From Acidimicrobiaceae bacterium (GTDB lineage Bacteria > Actinomycetota > Acidimicrobiia > Acidimicrobiales > RAAP-2): a DNA stretch of 40,869 nucleotides. A program made the position numbers and the translations under genes. Where the stretch lies: the NCBI GenBank assembly GCA_003155135.1, contig PMFN01000023.1, positions 49,105-89,973 of the forward strand, read 5' to 3'. The notes below the pieces were generated by a model. That model had not been told where the DNA came from and made no database searches. It was given only the letters and a program-made list of their open reading frames with translations. Positions within the stretch are counted from its first letter, which is position 1. Each line of letters begins with the position of its first letter. Below are positions 1 to 8,084 of the stretch, in pieces.

Positions 1-1
1 C

Positions 2-169
2 ACCCTGATTCCCGATGGCGACAAGACGAGGGTCCGCCTCGTCCACCGGAGCCTGCCCGACGACGCAGTGGGCGATCACACCCAGGGTTGGGACCACTAC
101 CTCGATCGACTGGCCGTCGTCGCCACCGGCGGTGTCGTCGGGGCCGACACCGCCAGTGACGCCAGCTGA
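2..169 (+). CDS. SRPBCC (AHSA1/START-like) protein, C-terminal end only
   Basis: Reading from base 2 there is an open frame of 55 codons ending in TGA at 167-169; the N-terminus lies outside the window. The peptide contains PDGDKTRVRLVHRSLPDD followed by GWDHYLDRLAVVA. This is the typical end of AHSA1-type SRPBCC proteins: a last beta strand (TxVRLVHR), a loop, then the long C-terminal helix with GWxxYLxRL. Such proteins bind hydrophobic ligands and are often paired with ArsR or TetR regulators. It converges on the broken TetR gene at 215-619. The specific ligand cannot be inferred. Confidence 0.75.
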   Translation, partial: TLIPDGDKTRVRLVHRSLPDDAVGDHTQGWDHYLDRLAVVATGGVVGADTASDAS

Positions 170-214
170 GCACGCAGCCCGGGGGCTGTGCCCCGAGACG
201 TGTGCATCGATCTC

Positions 215-619
215 ACCTAGCCATCGGACGATGGCGAGAGGGGCTGAGTCGGCCAGTTTCGCCAACTCCGGCTCCCCAGCTCCGGGTTGGCGGCGATGAC
301 GGCGTGTCGCTGGCGGGACAGGTCCCGGCGGAACTCGCCGAGCATGGTGATGGCGGCGGCGAGTCCAAGGCAACAGCGTCGAGCGGGGCGTCCTCCGGGG
401 GCGCCTCGGCCACCCCGGCCGCGATTTGCCCTTGGAGGAGGGCAGATCCACCGAAGAGCTCTTCTCGCTTGCCGGCGAGGTGCCGGAAGAAGGTGCGCTC
501 TGTCTGCCCCGCTCGAGCGGCGATCTGCGCGGCTGTGTCTGGTCGAATCCTCGCCTTGCGTAAAGAGCCGGAGCCGCTTCCTGCAGCCGCCCGCGACTGT
601 CCGGCTCCCATCGACCCAT
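215..619 (-). pseudogene. Frame-broken TetR-family repressor
   Basis: A good start (ATG at 619 behind GAGGAGGGG) opens with MGRWEPDSRGRLQEAAPALY, the usual beginning of actinobacterial TetR repressors. After about 29 codons the match moves to a second frame (about 536-360) with the helix-turn-helix core IAARAGQTERTFFRHLAGKR. It moves to a third frame (about 360-275) with GEFRRDLSRQRHAVIAANPE, then returns to the first frame with ELAKLADSAPLA. Three frame changes in 130 codons, plus a missing normal C-terminus, mean no working repressor can be made. It is divergent from the epimerase-like gene at 710, which an intact version would have been expected to control. Sequencing error could explain one shift but hardly three. 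Confidence 0.7.
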
Positions 620-640
620 GTCCCCCCTCCTCGGTGTTGA

Positions 641-684
641 CAGTAACTGACATCCCAGATACGTTGATAGCAGTCACTGACATC
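641..684. promoter_or_regulatory. Paired direct repeats, candidate TetR operator, between TetR remnant and epimerase-like gene
   Basis: CAGTAACTGACATC (641-654) and CAGTCACTGACATC (671-684) are near-identical and start exactly 30 bases apart, about three helical turns. Each has a small inverted core, CAGT-N-ACTG. They lie between the divergent starts at 619 and 710, where a repressor of both genes would bind. TTGACA at 637-642 overlaps the first copy and could be a -35 box for the rightward gene, with a weak -10 near 660. Operator function is inferred from position and symmetry only. Confidence 0.5.
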
Positions 685-709
685 AACGTGTCCCCCGGAG
701 GTACCCATC

Positions 710-1660
710 ATGAGAATCTTTGTCACCGGCGCATCGGGCTGGATCGGCTCGGCAGTTGTGCCCGAGCTGCTCGGAGCCGGCCACGAGGTGGTCGGCTTGG
801 CCCGCTCCGAGGCATCGGCGCAGCGGCTCGAGGCGGCCGGCGCGATCGTCCAGCAAGGCGACGTCGACGACCCCGACGGCCTGGCCAAGGTGGCCGCCGA
901 CTCCGACGGAGTGATCCACCTGGCCTTTCAGCACGAGGTGGCGTTCGCCGGCAACTTCGCCGCCGCGGCGGGCGCCGACCGTCGGGCCGTGGAGGCCATG
1001 GGCGCAGCCCTGGCCGATTCCGACCGGCCCTTCGTGCTCGCCTCGGGCATCCTCGGGCTGACAGCCGGTCGGGTGGCTACCGAGGACGACGGGCTCGTGC
1101 CCAGTGCCGAAGTCCGGGCCAACCCCGCCGGGCGCCGGTCGGCCACCGCCCTGCTCGCTCTGTCCCTGAGGGGCATAGGCGTCCGCTCGTCGGTGCTGCG
1201 CTTCCCCCCAACGGTCCATGGCGACGGCGACAACGGGTTCGTGGCCACCCTCGTCGGCATCGCCCGCCAGCAGGGCGTGGCCGGATACGTGGGTGACGGC
1301 ACCAACCGCTGGCCGGCTGTGCACCGCTCCGACGCCGCCCGCCTGGCCCGCCTGGCCGTCGAGACCGCCCCCGCCGGCTCGGTCGTGCACGCGGTCGGCG
1401 ACGAGGGCGTTCCCTTCCGGGAGATCGCCCAGGCGATGGGTCGCCACCTCGGCCTCCCGACGGCGTCGATCGCCCCCGCCGACGCAGGCGCACACTTCGG
1501 CTACCTGGGCCACTTCGTGGCCCTGGACAGCCCCGCCACCGCCGCCGTAACCCGGGAGCTGCTCGCATGGGAGCCCACCGGGCCCAACCTCCTCGAAGAT
1601 CTCGAACAGGATCACTATTACCACCAGGAAAGACTCACGATGCAACCGCCTCCGCCCTAG
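710..1660 (+). CDS. NAD(P)-binding epimerase/dehydratase-like atypical SDR
   Basis: 316 residues, ATG start 8 bases after GGAGG. The N-terminus MRIFVTGASGWIGSAVV carries the TGxxGxxG dinucleotide-binding motif of extended/atypical short-chain dehydrogenases, followed by acidic strands typical of NAD(P)-dependent epimerase-like proteins. Near residue 165 the sequence LRFPPTVHGDGD is characteristic of this subgroup. The classic YxxxK catalytic pair is not evident, as is common in atypical SDRs, so the protein may be a reductase or an NADP-sensing protein rather than a sugar epimerase. Substrate unknown. It is divergent from the broken TetR gene and may have lost its repressor. Confidence 0.85.
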   Translation: MRIFVTGASGWIGSAVVPELLGAGHEVVGLARSEASAQRLEAAGAIVQQGDVDDPDGLAKVAADSDGVIHLAFQHEVAFAGNFAAAAGADRRAVEAMGAALADSDRPFVLASGILGLTAGRVATEDDGLVPSAEVRANPAGRRSATALLALSLRGIGVRSSVLRFPPTVHGDGDNGFVATLVGIARQQGVAGYVGDGTNRWPAVHRSDAARLARLAVETAPAGSVVHAVGDEGVPFREIAQAMGRHLGLPTASIAPADAGAHFGYLGHFVALDSPATAAVTRELLAWEPTGPNLLEDLEQDHYYHQERLTMQPPPP

Positions 1661-1767
1661 TAATGCCTGACACCGGACGGACCTCGTGTCACCTGTCGCT
1701 GCCGGCTCGGTGGGTCACGTGCGGATCGAGGACCCCGACATTTGCTTGCTGACGCGAACGGCGCCAC

Positions 1768-1875
1768 AATCCGGCGACGATGGCATCCGAGCGGATGGGT
1801 CTTGGTCGGAGCTGGCAGCAGCGGTTCGACCGCCGCCCAGACAGCATCGAACACGTCGGGCTCGAGCGCGCGCAT
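1768..1875 (-). mobile_element. IS5-type transposase fragment (N-terminal scrap)
   Basis: From ATG at 1875 the frame reads 36 residues with DAVWAAVEPLLPAP and THPLGCHRRRI. This matches the N-terminal domain of IS5-group transposases, where a WxxLxPLLP segment is followed by HPxGxHRRRxPD. The match stops there: the downstream sequence down to about 1660 keeps no frame with the rest of a transposase, and no DDE residues or inverted ends are visible. It is a dead remnant. The rest of 1661-2092 shows no gene. Confidence 0.55.
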
Positions 1876-2092
1876 GATGTGGGGGACCTCCACTTGGTCG
1901 TTGGATGGGGTGCACCCAACAGCCAAATTGGGACCGTGCAACGACCGGTGGATGGTCGCCTATCCGCGCGGCCTCTATGTTCGAACCGCCATCGAAGCGT
2001 GATCGGCTCCATGCAATCCCGTCAACGCTTTAGGGGACACACCTGACCACGGGTCCCAGTGCGAAACGATTCAGCGTCCGTCGCGGGCGTGA

Positions 2093-3139
2093 TCACTGGG
2101 CCATGGCTTCATCGTTCACCTGGCGGACGAGGTCGAGAAGTTGCCCAAGACCCTCGAGCTGGGCTTCGAGCGTGTCACCCATCGGATTTAGGCGGAGGGT
2201 GCCGACTCCGCAATCCCGATACTCACGGAGACGTTGCAGCACCACATCTGCTGGTCCGATCAAGTTCGTCCGTAGACCAACCTCGACAGGCACTGAGCGC
2301 CGAGCGGCATCACGGTCGCCCGCCAACCAAAGACGCTGCACTTCAGCAACTGCTTCGCCGAAACCCTGGCGCTCAAATGCGCGGTTGTAGAAGTTCGTCG
2401 CCGCTGAGCCCATCGCTCCAAACGTGAAGGCATAGCCTGCAGCGTGCCGGCGACCAGCGAGATCGACGTCGTCGGTGAACTCGCAACTCACGGCAACCGT
2501 CAGGTCGAGATCCTCGATTGACCTGCCCGCCGGTGCCGCCCCAGCAGCGATCTCGTCAAAGAAGACCCCTGCGCTTTCGCAGAGGAACGAGTTCCCGATC
2601 CATCCGTCAGCCAGTGCACCCGTAAGGCGCAGGTTCGCAGGGCCCAGGGATGCGACATAGATCGGCACCTCCACCGGCGGTGCGGCGCTCCGTAGCGCCA
2701 CGCCCTCGCCTCCGGGCAAAGGGAGCCGGTAGACCTCGCCGTCGTAGTGAAGACGCTCGCCACGCGTGACCATCCGCACGATCTCGATCGTCTCCCGAGT
2801 CCTGGTGACCGGCCTGGAGAATCGCACGCCGTGCCAGCCCTCCATCACTTGGGGACCACTGGTCCCGATGCCGAGCACGAACCGCCCGTTCGACAGTTCC
2901 TGCAGGGTCATCGCCGTCATCGCCAACATCGCTGGGGTCCGGGTTCCGAGCTGGACGATCGCCGTACCGAGCCTGATCGAGTCGGTGGCGTAGGCGAGTG
3001 CCCCCAACGGGGTCAAGGCGTCGTGCGCCCAGAACTCCGGAAGCCACACCGAGGTCGCGCCCAGGCGCTCGGCCTCGACGACGTAGTCGAACATCCATGG
3101 CATCGCCGGGGACGTGGTGATCCCGACCTCGAGCGTCAC
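2093..3139 (-). CDS. Luciferase-like (LLM) F420-dependent oxidoreductase
   Basis: 348 residues with a TIM-barrel bacterial-luciferase fold. The N-terminus has the strand VGITTSPAMPWMFDYVVEAE, then GATSVWLPEFW, and later LGTAIVQLGTRTPAMLAMTA and LSNGRFVLGIGTSGPQVMEG. This is the standard order of conserved segments in LLM-class flavin or F420-dependent oxidoreductases of actinobacteria. The start is GTG at 3139 and overlaps the TGA of the upstream SRPBCC gene by four bases (GTGA), so the two are translationally coupled. A redox reaction on a hydrophobic substrate supplied or sensed by the SRPBCC partner is plausible. F420 rather than FMN as cofactor is a family-based guess. Confidence 0.88.
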   Translation of the reverse strand: MTLEVGITTSPAMPWMFDYVVEAERLGATSVWLPEFWAHDALTPLGALAYATDSIRLGTAIVQLGTRTPAMLAMTAMTLQELSNGRFVLGIGTSGPQVMEGWHGVRFSRPVTRTRETIEIVRMVTRGERLHYDGEVYRLPLPGGEGVALRSAAPPVEVPIYVASLGPANLRLTGALADGWIGNSFLCESAGVFFDEIAAGAAPAGRSIEDLDLTVAVSCEFTDDVDLAGRRHAAGYAFTFGAMGSAATNFYNRAFERQGFGEAVAEVQRLWLAGDRDAARRSVPVEVGLRTNLIGPADVVLQRLREYRDCGVGTLRLNPMGDTLEAQLEGLGQLLDLVRQVNDEAMAQ

Positions 3140-3699
3140 GACGTCGCCTCGGCGATTGTCTTGATCCCCTCGACCGTCCGCATCATGTTGACGTGGTGCT
3201 CAAGGATCCGACGCTGCAAGATGCGTGGCTCCTTGTCCGGCATCGCCTCGATGGCGACCGAAATCCCCGAGGGGCCCGGGCCCATGGACATCGAAAACCG
3301 CAGGCACGTGCTTCCTGCGCCAGGGTCGAGGTCGAACCGCCACCTCGACCCCGGGTTCACCCGATCCACCGTGGCCCAGCCGAACGATCGGCCCTCCTCG
3401 AAGCAGTCAACGAACGACTCGACCTCCCACTCCCCGATGGCCGGATGACGATTCCGACCCACGAAGGACAGCCCTTCGCCAGGTCCGTCACCGTTCCAGG
3501 TCGCACCGAGGAACTCGTCGGAGAAGCGAGCCGGCAGGTCGATGTCGGTCACGACCGCCCACACCCGTTCTAACGGCGCGGCGATGTCGACCTGAACCCA
3601 CGTGCCCGGCTCGTCTGCCAGACGGATCGGGTCACTCGGCTCGGACCCAAATGTCCGCGGGACACCGTCAGCCCACTCGTTGTTCGACGCGTCCCCCAC
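3136..3699 (-). CDS. SRPBCC-family (polyketide cyclase/START-like) protein
   Basis: 187 residues from GTG at 3699, with GGGAGGTC just upstream. Residues about 33-180 read as an SRPBCC fold: TWVQVDIAAPLERVWAVVTD (first strand plus small helices), later FVGRNRHPAIGEWEVESFV, GSRWRFDLDPG, and a C-terminal helix with RRILEHHVNMMRTVEGIK. The family forms a deep hydrophobic pocket for lipid or polyketide-like ligands. It is the first gene of a two-gene unit with the luciferase-like oxidoreductase and is divergent from the HxlR regulator at 3770, a common arrangement for detoxification modules. Ligand unknown. Confidence 0.82.
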   Translation of the reverse strand: MGDASNNEWADGVPRTFGSEPSDPIRLADEPGTWVQVDIAAPLERVWAVVTDIDLPARFSDEFLGATWNGDGPGEGLSFVGRNRHPAIGEWEVESFVDCFEEGRSFGWATVDRVNPGSRWRFDLDPGAGSTCLRFSMSMGPGPSGISVAIEAMPDKEPRILQRRILEHHVNMMRTVEGIKTIAEATS

Positions 3700-3722
3700 C
3701 CGACCTCCCCGAAGTTGTCATT

Positions 3723-3760
3723 CACTACTGAGTAGCACATCACTACTCGCCGCCGGTAGT
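3723..3760. promoter_or_regulatory. Candidate HxlR operator region with inverted repeats
   Basis: The 70 bases between the divergent starts at 3699 and 3770 contain CTACT-G-AGTAG (3725-3735), a perfect inverted repeat. They also contain ACTAC...GTAGT (3742-3746 and 3756-3760) with the same half-site. Three further CTACT/AGTAG-type half-sites in 38 bases of otherwise GC-rich DNA suggest a dimeric winged-helix binding site controlling both directions. The regulator next to it is HxlR-type. Not experimentally supported. Confidence 0.5.
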
Positions 3761-3769
3761 CTTGTCAAC

Positions 3770-4255
3770 GTGAAACTGGAGGAGATCGGCAATCAGCCCT
3801 GTTCGATCGCGCGGGCCCTGAGCGAGGTCGGCGACGGGTGGAGTCTGATGCTCGTTCGGGATGCGTTCTACGGACGGACGCGGTTCTCGGACTTCGTCAC
3901 ATACAGCGGCGCACAGAAGACCATCGTCTCGGACCGGCTCAAGCGACTCGTTGCAGATGGCATCTTCGAACGCGTCGAATACGAACAGCACCCCATCCGT
4001 CATGAGTACCGCCTCACGGACAAGGGGGCCGATCTGGCCCATGTCATGCTCGCCCTCAGCGCCTGGGGCGACCGCTGGCTCGACAACGGCAAGGGGGCGC
4101 CGATCCGTATCACGCACACGGAATGCGCCCACGATGCAGGACCACGGATCACCTGCGGCCATTGCGCTGGGGAGCTCGACGCTGGCAACCTACGCGCGGA
4201 GCCGGGCCCGGGCTTTCCGGCAAACGGGCCGGCGATCTTCGGCCAGCACTCTTGA
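3770..4255 (+). CDS. HxlR-family winged-helix transcriptional regulator
   Basis: 161 residues from GTG at 3770; a longer open frame upstream lacks homology and would cover the operator. The domain begins with CSIARALSEVGDGWSLMLVR, the HxlR signature with the leading cysteine and W-S/T-L. It continues with FSDFVTYSGAQKTIVSDRLKRL (recognition helix region) and HEYRLTDKGADL. Past residue 105 there is an extra tail with Cys-containing TECAHDAGPRITCGHC, a short CxxC-like segment seen in some HxlR proteins that carry a zinc or redox site. It probably represses the divergent SRPBCC/LLM unit. Confidence 0.88.
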   Translation: MKLEEIGNQPCSIARALSEVGDGWSLMLVRDAFYGRTRFSDFVTYSGAQKTIVSDRLKRLVADGIFERVEYEQHPIRHEYRLTDKGADLAHVMLALSAWGDRWLDNGKGAPIRITHTECAHDAGPRITCGHCAGELDAGNLRAEPGPGFPANGPAIFGQHS

Positions 4256-4632
4256 CCCGCGGCCCGTGCCATGAGTGGACCCGAGAGCGTCCCGGATGGT
4301 CTTGGCTCCTCCCACCGTGTGGACAGCGCCCTCGGGAATCACGTATCTCCGAAAGGTTCCGCACCTCGACTCGACTATCAGGGGGCCACTACGTTTCCGT
4401 GCCCGAACGCCGTCGGTGTTTCGCACTGTGGCAGCGCGCCCGACAAGGATGCCGTATCGGGGAGTGGCAACGGTCACCCGACGATCGATGGGGGGTAAGG
4501 CATTCCCCGGTCCCTCGCTTCTTCCGTCGCCAACCCGAGCCGGCACCAAGGCGAGGGCGTCGCCCAGAGTCTGCTCGCCGGATTGACGGCTGCCATCGAT
4601 CATCTCTCGCTCGACCGGCCTCGTTGCAGGTA
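4256..4632. other. Intergenic stretch without a recognisable gene
   Basis: Between the convergent HxlR and ClC genes. Both strands are open in places (for example 4190-4645 minus and 4275-4586 plus), but neither translation resembles a known fold, has a convincing ribosome site, or shows a hydrophobic core. I see no clear terminator hairpin with a T-run. It may be decayed coding DNA. Confidence 0.5.
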
Positions 4633-6759
4633 TCACGGAATCCAAGTGCCAACATCGATTGAGCCTGGCGGCTCATCACCGTGGTCCTCATGAGGTCTTT
4701 GTGCGCGTCGATCGGAAACACGACCCCCAGCGACCCGACGGATGCCGTCGATGTCGGAGGACTGGCCGATCAGGAGCAGTTCATCACCGGCTTCCAGCAC
4801 GGTGCGCCCGTCGGGAACGACGAGGTCTCGCCGTCTCTGAATTGTGGTCACAATGACGCTGATCGGCAAACCTGCGTGGCGGAGCATCTGACCGACCAGA
4901 GGTGAGTTGGATTCGATGCGCACTCTGTCAGTGCCACCGGGTTCGCCGACGGCGTTCACCTTCTGGAGGCTCGCCAGTAGGCCCAATCGATACCCTCGGA
5001 CAACATCGGAAATGGCAACCGTGCCGAGCACCTGGCGTTCGGCGTCGAGGACCGTCACCCAATGTTCGGCTGATGTTGTCAGGGCTTCGAGGGCAATGTC
5101 GAGGTGCGCGTGGCCGGCCACAGTTGGCGCCGAGACGTCGACCACGGACTCAAAACTCCGATCGTCCCCTCGTTTAACTTTTCGGAGATCGGCGAGGGCC
5201 ACCGTTCCCTCGAACCGACCCTGGTCGTCGATCACCGGAGCACCGGTGACGCCAGCCTGTTCGATCTGATGGCGAGCAGCGCGCACGGTGGTGCCGTCAG
5301 TGACCACCACACGGGGCATTGCCATGGCTTGGCCGACGGACACGATGGACAGAATGGGCATGCCGGTCAACAATCGTTGAGCGGGTGCATCAGCCCGGTT
5401 CTTGAGCTGGCTGCGGTAAATGGTGTCGTCGCCCCGTCTGACGATGAACCATGCCAATCCGACGGCGATCATCGCCGGCGCCAAGATCGAGAGGCTTCCG
5501 GTCATCTCCGCCACCATCAGCATGACGGCCAATGGCGCTCGGGAGATGCTCCCGAAGCAGCACATCATGCCCACGATCACGAAGGGCGCCGGATTGTGCC
5601 CCATCGAAGGGACGATCGGCTCGAACAGTCGCCAGACGGAGGCGCCGATGAAGGCACCGATGACCATGCCCGGTCCGAAGATGCCACCGGACCCTCCCGA
5701 ACCGATGGAGAGCCCGGTGGCCACGATGCGAGCGAACGGCAAGATGAGGACGATCCACAAGGGGAGGGTCAGGAGTTGGTGGCCCAGGCCCTGTTGTATC
5801 CACCCATAACCGGTGCCGAGGACCTCCGGGATCAGTAGGCCGATACAGCCCACGATCACCCCGCCGATGGCCGGCTTGCTCCAGCGCGGGAGCCGAAGTC
5901 GGCCGAAGATGTCCGAGATCCCGTAGAAGCCCTTGGCGTAGAGCAATCCGACCAGCCCACCCAGAATGCCGATCAGTGCGAACCAGAGAAGGTGGGACGG
6001 ATTCGTGAAGTGGTAGCTGGAGTTGAAGCCGAACAGCGGTGTGTATCCCACTGCGGCACCAAAGATGACGTATCCGAGGATGGAGGCCACAAAGCTCGGA
6101 AGGAGCGCTTCGGCATCGAAGTCGTCCCGATACAGAATCTCGGTGGCCAACACTGCGCCCCCGAGCGGAGCACCGAAGATGGCGCCGATCCCCGATCCGA
6201 TCCCGGCCATCACCGCGATGCGGGCGTCTGCTGGGCTCAGGTCCAACTCCCTGGCCAGCAGCGAGGCGAAGCCGGCGCTGATCTGGCCCGTTGGACCCTC
6301 GCGGCCACCGGAGCCACCCGATCCGATCGTGAGCGCCGAAGCGACGATCTTGACGATCACTGCTCGGAAGCGGATGCCTCTGGGATTGTGGTGCACGGCA
6401 GAGATGGCCGCGTCGGTCCCATGGCCTTCAGCCTCCGGAGCGAACCGAAAGACGAGGATCCCGCCCAGCAACGCTCCCAACCCCACCACCAGCGGCAACG
6501 CCCAAGGCCGCGAGAACGAAGCCGAGGCTGCGTGTCCGCCCTCACCCGCGGGTGTCGGCACGTGATAGCCGGCCAGCACACCGAGGAAGAAGTGCGTACA
6601 GGCGAGGAGCGCCTCATAGAAGACGATGGCCCCCACGCCGGCCATCGTCCCGATGAGAACGCCGAGCACCAGCCACTTCTGCAAGTACGACGTGCCGGAG
6701 AGCCAACGTGACGCTCTGGCCATGACTGCCCGCCATGAGGTTCGCCGAAAGATGGTCAT
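4633..6759 (-). CDS. ClC-family chloride channel/antiporter with CBS pair and TrkA_C domain
   Basis: 708 residues. Membrane ClC core at about 25-450. The selectivity motif after helix E is GSGGSGGREGP (146-156), with the gating glutamate E154, and the later GSGGSGGIFGPG supplies the helix-N motif. The helix-D motif is GHGTD (112-116) instead of GSGIP, so the usual anion-coordinating serine is absent, as in a known prokaryotic subclade. Two CBS domains follow (about 470-520 and 530-585), then a TrkA_C-like domain (about 605-675, LxxAGDELLLIGQ), which usually binds nucleotides or other small ligands. ATG at 6759 starts 17 bases after the MarR stop, so MarR and ClC form one operon. It probably exchanges Cl-/H+ or a related anion; direction and gating ligand are unknown. 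Confidence 0.9.
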   Translation of the reverse strand: MTIFRRTSWRAVMARASRWLSGTSYLQKWLVLGVLIGTMAGVGAIVFYEALLACTHFFLGVLAGYHVPTPAGEGGHAASASFSRPWALPLVVGLGALLGGILVFRFAPEAEGHGTDAAISAVHHNPRGIRFRAVIVKIVASALTIGSGGSGGREGPTGQISAGFASLLARELDLSPADARIAVMAGIGSGIGAIFGAPLGGAVLATEILYRDDFDAEALLPSFVASILGYVIFGAAVGYTPLFGFNSSYHFTNPSHLLWFALIGILGGLVGLLYAKGFYGISDIFGRLRLPRWSKPAIGGVIVGCIGLLIPEVLGTGYGWIQQGLGHQLLTLPLWIVLILPFARIVATGLSIGSGGSGGIFGPGMVIGAFIGASVWRLFEPIVPSMGHNPAPFVIVGMMCCFGSISRAPLAVMLMVAEMTGSLSILAPAMIAVGLAWFIVRRGDDTIYRSQLKNRADAPAQRLLTGMPILSIVSVGQAMAMPRVVVTDGTTVRAARHQIEQAGVTGAPVIDDQGRFEGTVALADLRKVKRGDDRSFESVVDVSAPTVAGHAHLDIALEALTTSAEHWVTVLDAERQVLGTVAISDVVRGYRLGLLASLQKVNAVGEPGGTDRVRIESNSPLVGQMLRHAGLPISVIVTTIQRRRDLVVPDGRTVLEAGDELLLIGQSSDIDGIRRVAGGRVSDRRAQRPHEDHGDEPPGSIDVGTWIP

Positions 6760-6776
6760 GGCCTGAGGGCAAGCAT

Positions 6777-7265
6777 CTAGAGGTCCCAGCCCGCTGACCA
6801 GTCCTGCTCGGGAACCTCGCCGGCAGCAGCAGAGAGGCGCTGCAAGGAGTCGACCAGTGCTGTCTGCTGTTCCCTGGGGATTGCCTTCAGAAGATCGGTG
6901 ATCTCCGCCCGTCGTCGCTCCGTGACCGCATGGACCAGAACCTGGCCCTTCTCGCTCAGACTCAATCGGATCAGTCGTCGGTCACCACGCTCGTGCCGGC
7001 GCTGCACGAGCCCTTTGCGGATCAGTCGATCGCACATTCGGGTCGCGGTCGGTGGGGTCACGTCGATCGCTTCGGCCAGGGCGGCCAGGCTCTGAGGCCC
7101 ACGGGATGCCAGCACGACAAGGGTGCGGTACTGCGTGAGCGTCACTTCCTCGGCCACGTCGCCGAGCGAGCGTGCCGCCACGGCTACGAGAACACGACTT
7201 GCGCTCAGCACCGCATCAACGACGGGGTCACGGCCGACCTTGGGTGTCACCACTTGGGCAGGCAT
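6777..7265 (-). CDS. MarR-family winged-helix regulator
   Basis: 162 residues. The winged-helix core at about 60-115 reads LAALAEAIDVTPPTATRMCD (recognition helix), then RLIRKGLVQRRHERGDRRLI with the wing DRR motif, and LSLSEKGQ, all standard for MarR. Dimerisation helices flank it. It is the first gene of an operon with the ClC transporter and has an inverted repeat right before its start, so it probably regulates itself and the channel. No Shine-Dalgarno sequence precedes ATG 7265; see the promoter entry. The inducing ligand is unknown. Confidence 0.9.
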   Translation of the reverse strand: MPAQVVTPKVGRDPVVDAVLSASRVLVAVAARSLGDVAEEVTLTQYRTLVVLASRGPQSLAALAEAIDVTPPTATRMCDRLIRKGLVQRRHERGDRRLIRLSLSEKGQVLVHAVTERRRAEITDLLKAIPREQQTALVDSLQRLSAAAGEVPEQDWSAGWDL

Positions 7266-7284
7266 ATACTAATGATTGTAGTAG
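7266..7284 (-). promoter_or_regulatory. Inverted repeat and -10-like box immediately before the MarR gene
   Basis: TACTA (7267-7271) and TAGTA (7279-7283) form an inverted repeat with a 7-base centre. On the minus strand the same bases contain TACAAT, a good -10 box, ending about nine bases before the ATG at 7265. That would place the transcript start at or next to the start codon, which would give a leaderless mRNA and explain the missing ribosome site. The repeat covers the -10 box, the expected place for autorepression by MarR. The bases further out are unusually AT-rich for this genome. Confidence 0.5.
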
Positions 7285-8084
7285 CTAATTACCTGACTTT
7301 CCGAGCGCCGGGCCGGGAACCCCGGTGCCTTCGAGAGTGTGCTGGCCGATCTCGCGGGCACAGCTGGTCGAGCCCCAATCTTCGGGCTCCTGCAGCAGGG
7401 GACTCTCTGCGTCGGCATCCAGTGGAGGTGAAGCGATCACAGCGGCGCAGCCGGAGGCGTACCTGGCGGCGGATGCCATTGTCGCCAGGTAGGTGATGGG
7501 GGCGACCCGGACGTGGCCGTGCCGCCGCAGGCGGGACGCTTGCCCTACGGCTTTCGTGGCTGCATCCAGCTTCGGACGAAGCAGAGGGCTCCAATGACAC
7601 GCCAAAGGTGAGCGATTGAAAACTCGTGGATTGGATGCCGAGGGTTCCCCAGGGGAGCGTTACGAATCCGTAAATCCCGAAGGCTCCAACATCTGCGATC
7701 GCTCCGCGTTGCTGGAAGCCCCTCGTGCACGTTCCCAAGCGGCGTTCTCGAATGCTCTCAACCCATGGAATGACTGCGGCAACCTCGCGCCTTTCCGCCC
7801 GATTCACGGGTATAGCTCGCACCCGCTTGTGTCTCATCACGCCAGACCTGGGAACCACCGACCATCGCGTGCAGCCAGACTGCGAATTGCCATCGCCGCG
7901 ACACACGGGGGCGGAGGCACTTGCCTCCGAGTTCCGTGCATGTGAGCCGTCGACAGTTGCACGGACTCCGACAGTCATGCCGCGGTGACTCCGAGAAGAT
8001 GCGGCTCGGACGCCAGTACAGTGATCCACGGAGAGCCGGGAAGCCTGGTCGGCAGCCTGTCGATCGCGGAAGGACTCCCCCTAG
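7285..8084. other. 800-base stretch without a supported gene
   Basis: Lies between the divergent MarR and antiporter genes. Long open frames exist on the minus strand (for example 7289-8029) but the translations are low-complexity and lack recognisable domains. One segment on the minus strand (about 7390-7515) reads PITYLATMASAARYASGCAA, then switches frame. It looks like a coding remnant but I do not recognise it. No RNA gene, repeat or transposon end was seen. Confidence 0.45.

Noticed and set aside
215-619. Explaining the TetR, beta-PGM, IS3 and ArdC breaks as sequencing errors
   Set aside because: Long genes such as the 613-, 708-, 784-, 789-, 933- and 1233-residue proteins are intact; breaks occur only in genes that also show truncation, so real decay is the better explanation, though not proven.
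202-1296. A 364-codon plus-strand open frame crossing the TetR remnant and the epimerase-like gene
   Set aside because: It overlaps the real 710-1660 gene in another frame and its translation is Arg/Gly/Pro-rich with no recognisable domain.
4190-4645. Possible 151-codon minus-strand gene between HxlR and ClC
   Set aside because: No ribosome site, no hydrophobic core and no recognisable motif; it also overlaps the 3' end of the HxlR gene.
7289-8029. Possible 246-codon minus-strand gene upstream of the antiporter
   Set aside because: Composition is dominated by Arg, Ser and Pro with no domain; no conserved start or ribosome site was found.
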